Below, piece after piece: positions 7,038 through 10,780 of a stretch of DNA of 10,780 nucleotides. Every line of letters begins with the position of its first letter. The first letter of the stretch is position 1. Under the pieces are notes generated by a model, which did not search any database, was not told the origin of the DNA, and worked only from the letters and a program-made list of their open reading frames with translations. The translations under genes were made by a program, and so were the position numbers. The DNA is from CBIFWW01 sp966186435 (GTDB taxonomy: Bacteria; Pseudomonadota; Gammaproteobacteria; Enterobacterales; Enterobacteriaceae), in the NCBI GenBank assembly GCA_966186435.1, contig CBIFWW010000114.1, positions 1 through 10,780 of the forward strand, read 5' to 3'.

Positions 7038-8024
7038 ATGGATGAACAGCACAGGGCACGGGGCTATTCTGTTGCGGCGGCCCCACATGATTTGGCATTT
7101 AAACAGTTTCTGACCCACCCGGACACCGCCAGGGATTTTATGGCACTGCATCTCCCCCAGGAGATCCTGGACATTTGTGACTTTAGCACCCTCAGGCTGG
7201 CACCGGGCAGCTTTGTTGAAGATCACCTGAAAGCCTATTACAGCGACGTGCTCTACAGCCTCAAAACCCGTGATGGCCAGGCGGGCTATGTGCAGGTGTT
7301 GATCGAGCATCAGTCCACCCCGGATAAGCTGATGGCCTTCCGCATGCTGCGCTACGCCGTGGCCGCCATGCAGCAACATCTGGATGCAGGCCACAGCATG
7401 TTACCGCTGGTGATCCCGGTGCTGTTTTATGCCGGCAGACGCAGCCCGTATCCGTATTCCACCCGCTGGCTGGATGCATGTGCTATCCCGCAGTATGCAG
7501 AGAAACTCTATAACGCCAGCTTTCCGCTGGTGGATGTGACGGTCATCGATGATGACGCCATTAGGGGGCATGGCCGGATGGCGGCTCTAACGCTGGTGCA
7601 AAAACATATTGCCGAGCGCGACCTGGCAAAAATCCTGGATCCTCTGATTAGCATGATGGAGGCCCACCCCCTGACGAGACAGCAAATAGTTTCCTTGATA
7701 AATTATTTAATCCAGACCGGCAAAACGGAAAATGCCAAAACGCTGATGCACAAAATCGCATCACGCATGCCACATCAGGAGGGTGAAATGTTAACTATTG
7801 CACAGCAACTGGAAGAGTACGGCTATTACAAAGGTATCCAGATGGGCCGGGTAGAGGGAATTAATCAAGGGATAGAACAGGGAATAGAACAGGGCAAGGA
7901 GGAAGGGATAGGTCAGGGTGTCAATTTCGTCGCTCGTAGAATGCTGGATAGCGGTTATGAGATGGCGGCAGTTGCCGCCATAACCGGCTTAAGCGAAGAG
8001 GCCCTGCAACAACTTGCTGAGTAA
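7038..8024 (+). CDS. Rpn-family recombination-promoting nuclease / YhgA-like PD-(D/E)XK protein (full-length toxin form)
   Basis: This 328 aa protein is close to the E. coli RpnA/YhgA group, often mislabelled a transposase. The N-terminal nuclease domain (about residues 15-250) includes PHDLAFKQFLTHPDTA near 16-31, YYSDVLYSLKTR at 67-78 and LIEHQS at 88-93. Likely catalytic residues are D70, E90 and Q92, with D18 possibly contributing. The rest of the domain follows the family: PLVIPVLFYAG, SPYPYS, FPLVDVTVI and QKHI. The C-terminal part carries a glycine ladder and then a short helical tail. ATG 7038 is the only sensible start, but its AGGAGG (7019-7024) is 13 nt away, so initiation may be weak. 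By family knowledge, Rpn proteins are DNA endonucleases that increase RecA-independent recombination and have been reported as phage-defence toxins controlled by a C-terminal product of the same gene. It lies between coding relics in an accessory patch. Confidence 0.92.
   Translation: MDEQHRARGYSVAAAPHDLAFKQFLTHPDTARDFMALHLPQEILDICDFSTLRLAPGSFVEDHLKAYYSDVLYSLKTRDGQAGYVQVLIEHQSTPDKLMAFRMLRYAVAAMQQHLDAGHSMLPLVIPVLFYAGRRSPYPYSTRWLDACAIPQYAEKLYNASFPLVDVTVIDDDAIRGHGRMAALTLVQKHIAERDLAKILDPLISMMEAHPLTRQQIVSLINYLIQTGKTENAKTLMHKIASRMPHQEGEMLTIAQQLEEYGYYKGIQMGRVEGINQGIEQGIEQGKEEGIGQGVNFVARRMLDSGYEMAAVAAITGLSEEALQQLAE
7676..7704 (+). promoter_or_regulatory. possible internal promoter for the short rpn product
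   Basis: Within the GC-rich rpn reading frame there is a conspicuously AT-rich patch at 7683-7710. GAGACA (7676-7681, 4/6 to the -35 consensus) and TAAATT (7699-7704, 4/6 to the -10) are 17 bp apart, roughly 80 nt before the internal start at 7788. The match is modest and could be chance. Confidence 0.25.
7777..7782 (+). promoter_or_regulatory. internal ribosome binding site within rpn
   Basis: AGGAGG, extended to AGGAGGGTGA, ends 5 nt before an ATG (7788) in the rpn reading frame. It is far closer to the 16S rRNA complement, and better spaced, than the site before the full-length start. The codons here spell QEGEM, so the site is embedded in coding sequence. Confidence 0.75.
7788..8024 (+). 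CDS. predicted intragenic short Rpn product (RpnS-like antitoxin, 78 aa)
   Basis: In-frame internal ORF equal to residues 251-328 of the Rpn protein, starting MLTIAQQLEEYGYY. It holds an N-terminal helix, the nine-glycine tetrapeptide ladder and a C-terminal helix rich in Ala, but none of the nuclease residues. A near-consensus Shine-Dalgarno (7777-7782) lies 5 nt upstream. Established knowledge: small in-frame C-terminal proteins made inside E. coli rpn genes have been reported to bind and inhibit the full-length Rpn toxins. The position here, just before the conserved TIAQ segment, fits that design. That the short form is made, and that it neutralises this protein, is inference. Confidence 0.68.
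   Translation: MLTIAQQLEEYGYYKGIQMGRVEGINQGIEQGIEQGKEEGIGQGVNFVARRMLDSGYEMAAVAAITGLSEEALQQLAE
7821..7919 (+). repeat. tetrapeptide glycine ladder (nine Gly at 4-residue spacing) with 12-bp DNA repeat
   Basis: Glycines fall at residues 262, 266, 270, 274, 278, 282, 286, 290 and 294 without a break, often as GIEQ or GINQ units. At the DNA level 7869-7880 and 7881-7892 are adjacent 12-bp units differing at one base. Such ladders are common near the C-terminus of Rpn proteins and are their most variable part. Unit gain or loss keeps the frame. Confidence 0.85.
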
Positions 8025-8108
8025 TCCCCCCGATACTGCTTTATTTGCAACGCCGCCGTTCGGTATGGTGGCGTGCCTGCTGGACAGTAAATCCCGAACA
8101 ACTACGCT
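8025..8108. other. rpn downstream region
   Basis: The only structure seen is an imperfect hairpin: CGCCGCC (8051-8057) against GGTGGCG (8067-8073), with one G-U pair and a 9-nt loop. No T-run follows, so it is at best a weak terminator for rpn. No coding frame is supported here. Confidence 0.3.
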
Positions 8109-8138
8109 AAAAAAATCCGCTCTGGTTGCGGGCGGATT
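8109..8138 (-). terminator. Rho-independent terminator on the minus strand, following a gene relic
   Basis: Read on the minus strand, AATCCGC and GCGGATT pair around an 11-nt loop and run into seven Ts (plus positions 8109-8115). It lies about 43 nt past the stop codon of the relic at 8181-8291 and has no intact gene to serve. Confidence 0.7.
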
Positions 8139-8180
8139 ATGATATTTGACGTTTGAGATCTGGTTTTATCCTGCTCCCCC

Positions 8181-8291
8181 TTACGCCTTCTCAATATTAA
8201 CCAGAAACGCCTTATGCTCTGGCGTTTGCGAGTTGAAATACCCATTGTAGGGGCCAGCGTATTCGCCGGGTCGCCTTTTGGAGCCACCCCT
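8181..8291 (-). pseudogene. C-terminal remnant of an unidentified protein-coding gene
   Basis: On the minus strand the frame ending at the TAA (8181-8183) reads as a convincing protein tail, with GEYAGPYNGYFNSQTPEH followed by KAFLVNIEKA. It is closed upstream by a TGA at 8292-8294. The adjacent frame around 8270-8305 reads HWGFEGVAPKGDPAN, also protein-like, so a frameshift near 8255-8270 probably splits the original gene, and further stops lie just upstream. A terminator follows in the expected place. I do not recognise the family. The remnant abuts yqfB on the opposite strand, and its original start is lost. Confidence 0.5.
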
Positions 8292-8328
8292 TCAAAGCCC
8301 CAGTGCTACAAGCCAAAGGAATAATTTG

Positions 8329-8643
8329 ATGAATGACATCACCTTCTTTACCCGTTTTCAGGCCGATATTCTGGCAGGGTTAAAAACCATCACCATCCGC
8401 GATGCCAGCGAAGCGCATTTCCAGCCGGGGCAAGTTCTGACCGTCGGACGCGTTGAGGATGATGTAACTTTTTGCCAGATAGAAGTGCGCAGTATCACGC
8501 TTACAACACTTGATAGGCTCACCGAGGACCATGCTCAACAGGAAAATATGTCCCTTGATGTACTCAGATCAATGATCAAAGACATTTATCCGCATCAGTC
8601 ACAGTTTTATGTGATTGCTTTTATTTGTCTTCATGCCCACTAA
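8329..8643 (+). CDS. yqfB: N4-acetylcytidine amidohydrolase, ASCH-domain protein YqfB
   Basis: Small ASCH-fold enzyme (104 aa; E. coli YqfB is 103) that hydrolyses N4-acetylcytidine to cytidine and acetate, probably in salvage of modified nucleosides. The sequence follows E. coli closely: NDITFFTRFQADILAG, KTITIRD and QFYVI. The catalytic residues Lys21, Thr24 and Glu74 of E. coli correspond to K19, T22 and E72 here. I start at ATG 8329, which has AAGGA at 8316-8320 with 8 nt spacing. An upstream in-frame start at 8278 would add residues with no homology that overlap the opposite-strand relic. There is no clear terminator in 8644-8718. Confidence 0.94.
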   Translation: MNDITFFTRFQADILAGLKTITIRDASEAHFQPGQVLTVGRVEDDVTFCQIEVRSITLTTLDRLTEDHAQQENMSLDVLRSMIKDIYPHQSQFYVIAFICLHAH

Positions 8644-8718
8644 GATAGTTAAACTTTCTGTTGGCTACCGTTTTCTAAATGTTTCACCGAGAAAAACCTA
8701 ACCACGTGACAACGTTAC

Positions 8719-9234
8719 TTAATTTATGGTTTGTCGGCGTACTTTCCCCACCCGCGCTTCCACCTGCTGCTTTAATTGCTGCCAAGTGCCCAGAGCGAAA
8801 CAGGCTTCCACCAGAATAAATAATGGGCCAATCATTAGGCTCATTATGTCATCGACAAAAGCGGGTTTGCGGCCTTCCCAATGATGGCCAAGAAACTGAA
8901 ATCCCCAACCCAGGCTCAGCCCACTTAAACTGACCCCCAGCCAGACCGCCGTACTGCACCCGGCCAATCCATAACCATATATCAGGGCCACAATCAGAAT
9001 CAGGGTCATAAAGATCCCAAGAACCCGGTTCAGCCACAGGTAATAACAGGCACTGGCAGCCGCTAGCAACATTGCCAGTGTAAAGGGTGCATCCCAAAGG
9101 ATAAATACCGGCCGCGAGAGCAGGGCTGTCAGGCTGAAGACAATTAACGGAATACCTATGCAGTGAGTGGCAATATTGCGCGGGTCACGGTGATAAGCGG
9201 CGTAATTCACAATCTGTTGTTCCATGGTCTTCAT
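8719..9234 (-). CDS. DUF962 / Mpo1-like (YGL010w-like) membrane protein
   Basis: Integral membrane protein of 171 aa with about five hydrophobic segments (roughly 26-41, 46-66, 68-90, 93-112 and 131-150). Family hallmarks are YHRDPRNIATHCIGIP at 14-29 and GHHWEGRKPA at 116-125, giving conserved histidines H15, H24, H117 and H118. Yeast Mpo1 is an Fe2+-dependent dioxygenase for alpha-oxidation of 2-hydroxy fatty acids and uses histidines of this kind; bacterial members have no settled role, so activity here is inference. The start is uncertain: M1 at 9234 has only AGG 8 nt upstream, while M4 at 9225 is an alternative. The gene converges on yqfB and has no obvious operon partner. Confidence 0.85.
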   Translation of the reverse strand: MKTMEQQIVNYAAYHRDPRNIATHCIGIPLIVFSLTALLSRPVFILWDAPFTLAMLLAAASACYYLWLNRVLGIFMTLILIVALIYGYGLAGCSTAVWLGVSLSGLSLGWGFQFLGHHWEGRKPAFVDDIMSLMIGPLFILVEACFALGTWQQLKQQVEARVGKVRRQTIN

Positions 9235-9323
9235 CGATTTAACCTGAGAGAGGAGGATAAGTTTTAGTGTAGTCGGCGGTTATCTGGCTTATTCAAAAAC
9301 GCTTCAATTCGCGCGCATTATTT

Positions 9324-9335
9324 GTAATCGATTAC
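9324..9335. promoter_or_regulatory. perfect 12-bp palindrome GTAATCGATTAC, operator-like
   Basis: Perfect palindrome with a central CG step, typical of LacI/GalR-family operators. It lies 16 bp upstream of an ATG with a good Shine-Dalgarno, and about 300 bp upstream of the end of a LacI-family regulator remnant. Binding by any protein is inferred. Confidence 0.45.
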
Positions 9336-9351
9336 TTCTGAGGATTTGACG

Positions 9352-9429
9352 ATGACAACCGTCAGTGAAAATGCCCAGTCTGCTCGGTCTCTATACATCA
9401 GCTCTTATTGCCCAGACTTTCCTCAATAA
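9352..9429 (+). pseudogene. 25-codon ORF, probably the start of a truncated gene
   Basis: ATG 9352 is preceded by TGAGGA (9339-9344) at 7 nt spacing and by the palindrome above. It encodes MTTVSENAQSARS and about a dozen further residues before TAA. Such a complete initiation region ahead of so short an ORF, followed downstream only by the tail of another gene, suggests a 5' fragment left by deletion. A leader peptide is the alternative. No family is recognised. Confidence 0.3.
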
Positions 9430-9456
9430 AAGCGTTCCATGTGAAGGAGGGTGAAT

Positions 9457-9489
9457 ATGAGCGCAATGGTCGCTATCAAAACTGGCTGA
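9457..9489 (+). other. 10-codon ORF with a near-consensus Shine-Dalgarno
   Basis: AAGGAGGGTGA (9444-9454) places AGGAGG 6 nt before ATG 9457, followed by MSAMVAIKTG and TGA. The ribosome site is among the best in the window. It may be the surviving start of a gene whose body was lost, or a small peptide. An overlapping frame across it (KEGEYERNGRYQNWLKRS) also looks protein-like, so which frame was coding is unresolved. Confidence 0.25.
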
Positions 9490-9494
9490 AGCGA

Positions 9495-9643
9495 TCTCAC
9501 CTCAATAGAAAATCGTACAGCAGCCTTCAAGGGAGATTGGTCGTCGGGCTGTCGAGCTGTTAATGAGCAAGCTCGACAATCCCGACGGTAACCTGGAGCG
9601 GGTGATGCTTGATTGCCGTTTGGTGCAGCGCGCCAGTGGCTAA
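9495..9643 (+). pseudogene. C-terminal remnant of a LacI/GalR-family transcriptional regulator
   Basis: From about 9516 to TAA 9641-9643 the frame reads VQQPSREIGRRAVELLM, then LERVMLDCRLVQRASG. This is the end of the effector-binding domain of LacI-family repressors, where a P-x-x-E-I-G-R-R-A-x-E-L-L helix precedes a final L-V-x-R-x-S strand. Immediately upstream another frame supplies DLTSIE, matching the LTTI strand that normally precedes this helix, so a frameshift near 9505-9515 separates them; a TAG also blocks the terminal frame. The DNA-binding domain and most of the core are absent. The remnant ends 4 bp before the stop codon of the convergent LuxR-type gene. Confidence 0.65.
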
Positions 9644-9647
9644 AGTA

Positions 9648-10217
9648 TTAAACCCTTTGCGTAACGGTAGTGGCCAGCCAGTGTTTGAATAAATTGGTTC
9701 TAAAGGTGTGTAGAAATTCTGTGACATTGGCACAGCCGGTTTTTTCTGCAAGATCGTAACGGGTTTTATAGATCGTCTTGATATGCAGATTTAACGATTT
9801 GCCAATATCGCTAATATTCTTCTCTTCGGTCATCAATTTTAAAAATACTTGCTCGCGCTCAGTTAACTCAATACTGTCTGACTGCAATAACCGCTCCTGA
9901 CGCGGTCTATGACTGAGCTTGAACAACGTATCGCTGAATGCATCTGCACTGGCTTTAATCGATAAACGGGTAACGGGCATATTATTAAGGAAAGCGTATG
10001 CCTGCTTATCAATTAACATAATTAAGCGGTGTTTCATTAAATCATAATGATGCGCTAAAACATCGAAATAATGCTCGGCAGAGAAAAACACAAACCGAAT
10101 ATTAGGGGTATGACTTCGATATGTAGACAATAATGTTTCAATACCTAATGCCAAGTAACTGTCATCAACCCAAATATCGGCATTCTTTAAAGTAATTATG
10201 CTGTGCTTATCGTTCAT
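9648..10217 (-). CDS. LuxR-type HTH transcriptional regulator with degenerate receiver-like N-terminus
   Basis: Predicted DNA-binding regulator of 189 aa. Residues 117-172 form a LuxR/FixJ HTH: LTEREQVFLKLM, then NISDIGKSLNLHIKTIYKTRY. The N-terminal 100 or so residues (ITLKNADIWVDDSYLALGIETLL) resemble the pseudo-receiver half of RcsA, BglJ or fimbrial regulators. They lack a clear phosphorylatable Asp site, so phosphorelay control is doubtful. The gene is visibly more AT-rich than the rest of the window and uses many AT-ending codons, suggesting transfer. There is no Shine-Dalgarno before ATG 10217. The gene downstream in the opposite direction is the LacI remnant; the AriR-like gene lies upstream on the same strand, about 200 bp away. 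The target is unknown; enteric proteins of this type often control capsule, fimbriae or biofilm. Confidence 0.85.
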   Translation of the reverse strand: MNDKHSIITLKNADIWVDDSYLALGIETLLSTYRSHTPNIRFVFFSAEHYFDVLAHHYDLMKHRLIMLIDKQAYAFLNNMPVTRLSIKASADAFSDTLFKLSHRPRQERLLQSDSIELTEREQVFLKLMTEEKNISDIGKSLNLHIKTIYKTRYDLAEKTGCANVTEFLHTFRTNLFKHWLATTVTQRV

Positions 10218-10251
10218 AGTAGGGTATCGAATAGAATAGTTGTAAGTTTTA

Positions 10252-10281
10252 AGTATAGGATAACCTTTAAAAACATGTGGA
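10252..10281 (-). promoter_or_regulatory. candidate sigma-70 promoter of the LuxR-type gene
   Basis: On the minus strand TCCACA (10276-10281, 4/6 to TTGACA) and TATACT (10252-10257, 5/6 to TATAAT) are 18 bp apart. The -10 lies about 35 nt before ATG 10217. The region is AT-rich, so chance matches are likely. Confidence 0.4.
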
Positions 10282-10359
10282 AAATTATTGCTGAGGCAGT
10301 TTAAAATCCAAAGTTATAGTTTCAAGCTTTAAAACCATAGGGTTATTCTATGATGAATG

Positions 10360-10400
10360 CGTTGTAAACAACGACGTTGCCGGTAAGTCAGCTTACCGGC
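10360..10400. repeat. two adjacent inverted repeats downstream of the AriR-like gene
   Basis: CGTTGT-AA-ACAACG (10360-10373) and GCCGGTAAG-TCAG-CTTACCGGC (10379-10387 with 10392-10400, 9 bp perfect stem). The second lies about 20 nt past the stop of the AriR-like gene on the minus strand, where a terminator is expected, but no T-run follows on either strand. They could be RNA processing hairpins, an imperfect terminator or protein-binding palindromes ahead of the LuxR-type gene. Confidence 0.5.
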
Positions 10401-10421
10401 ATATCTCATCGCAAGCTTTGA

Positions 10422-10700
10422 TCAAATATCATCGCCGGTGTAGCCCACCACGATTTCAAGAGTCTTACGAATGATATCATTAGTAACCACGTCGCTGGTG
10501 GTTTCTAAGACATTGATCAGGAAAATAATAATATCTTTATTGGAGACATAACCATTGGCTTGCATCAAATGACTAATTGCCATACCCAATACTGCCGTCT
10601 CTTCCTGCAACCGGTCCCCGGCGTGGCGGAAGTAGTCAGAAAGTGCTGCGTCGGGAAGAGAAGCAAAAATGTCGGAATGATGAAGTGTCGCCTGATTCAT
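10422..10700 (-). CDS. AriR/YmgB-family biofilm and acid-resistance regulator
   Basis: Small protein of 92 aa, close in length and sequence to E. coli YmgB/AriR (88 aa). Shared segments include LSDYFRHAGDRLQEE, ETAVLGMAISHLM, LETTSDVVTNDIIRKTLEIV and the terminal YTGDD. E. coli YmgB is an all-helical dimer linked to biofilm formation and acid resistance; relatives in the ymgABC/ycgZ group act through the Rcs phosphorelay. Like the LuxR-type gene it is AT-rich. No Shine-Dalgarno is visible before ATG 10700. The upstream region holds a 9-bp inverted repeat. A biofilm or envelope-stress role is inferred from the family. Confidence 0.9.
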   Translation of the reverse strand: MNQATLHHSDIFASLPDAALSDYFRHAGDRLQEETAVLGMAISHLMQANGYVSNKDIIIFLINVLETTSDVVTNDIIRKTLEIVVGYTGDDI

Positions 10701-10734
10701 GTTGTGTACCAGTAAATTATTAAGTTATGTTCGA

Positions 10735-10766
10735 GCAATCAGTGTATTTTTTTATTAACTGATTGC
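10735..10766. promoter_or_regulatory. 9-bp inverted repeat upstream of the AriR-like gene
   Basis: GCAATCAGT (10735-10743) and ACTGATTGC (10758-10766) are perfect inverted copies around an AT-only-but-one 14-nt centre. They lie 35-66 nt upstream of the AriR-like start, where an operator or promoter would be expected. A T-run at 10747-10753 falls inside the loop, so this is not a normal terminator. Confidence 0.45.
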
Positions 10767-10780
10767 GGCCGGTTACTAAA

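Noticed and set aside
7038..8024. Transposase of a mobile element
   Set aside because: Rpn/YhgA proteins are often called putative transposases, but no terminal inverted repeats or target duplication are visible, and the motifs are those of the PD-(D/E)XK nuclease family.
8102..8287. 61-codon minus-strand ORF across the relic and terminator
   Set aside because: It reads through the terminator hairpin in a frame that is only protein-like at its start; the neighbouring frame holds the credible C-terminus.
8278..8328. Longer yqfB starting upstream of ATG 8329
   Set aside because: The extra residues match nothing in YqfB and overlap the opposite-strand relic; ATG 8329 has a proper ribosome site.
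10379..10400. Rho-independent terminator of the AriR-like gene
   Set aside because: The stem is good but neither strand has a following T-run, so it is listed as a hairpin only.
1..10780. CRISPR arrays, tRNA or rRNA genes, insertion-sequence ends
   Set aside because: No regularly spaced repeats, no tRNA- or rRNA-like sequence and no paired terminal inverted repeats were seen by eye.

Overview
The window looks like a chromosomal stretch from a moderately GC-rich member of the Enterobacterales, probably Enterobacteriaceae. Several genes resemble Escherichia coli proteins over their whole length: Idi, DbpA, YqfB, an Rpn/YhgA-family nuclease and an AriR/YmgB-family regulator. The neighbourhood is not one I recognise from E. 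coli K-12, and I do not assign a genus.

Layout. (1) 57-4632, plus strand: three genes joined by two ATGA overlaps encode a periplasmic molybdenum hydroxylase. They are a Tat-exported molybdopterin subunit, a [2Fe-2S] subunit with no export signal of its own, and a membrane-anchored cytochrome with three CXXCH haem sites. A hairpin terminator follows. This is the arrangement of respiratory aldehyde or N-heterocycle oxidoreductases; the substrate cannot be read from the sequence. (2) 4665-6773: idi (minus) and dbpA (plus), two housekeeping genes, are divergently arranged. dbpA ends in a strong terminator. (3) 6819-8330: an accessory patch holds a complete Rpn-family gene between two short coding relics. 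Inside it is a near-consensus Shine-Dalgarno sequence and an in-frame ATG that would make the last 78 residues as a separate protein. That matches the intragenic antitoxin layout described for E. coli Rpn phage-defence genes. (4) 8329-9234: yqfB (N4-acetylcytidine amidohydrolase) and, convergent to it, a DUF962/Mpo1-like membrane protein. (5) 9235-9647: no intact gene, but a decayed locus with a perfect palindrome, a 25-codon ORF with a good ribosome site, a 10-codon ORF with a very strong ribosome site, and the C-terminal end of a LacI-family regulator. (6) 9648-10780, minus strand: a visibly AT-rich regulatory segment with a LuxR-type HTH protein and an AriR/YmgB-family protein, neither with a clear Shine-Dalgarno sequence. 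The composition suggests horizontal acquisition.

The most interesting item is the nested rpn toxin/antitoxin candidate with its nine-glycine tetrapeptide ladder. Next are the gene remnants around it and near 9.3-9.6 kb, which mark this half of the window as an integration and decay zone beside conserved genes.
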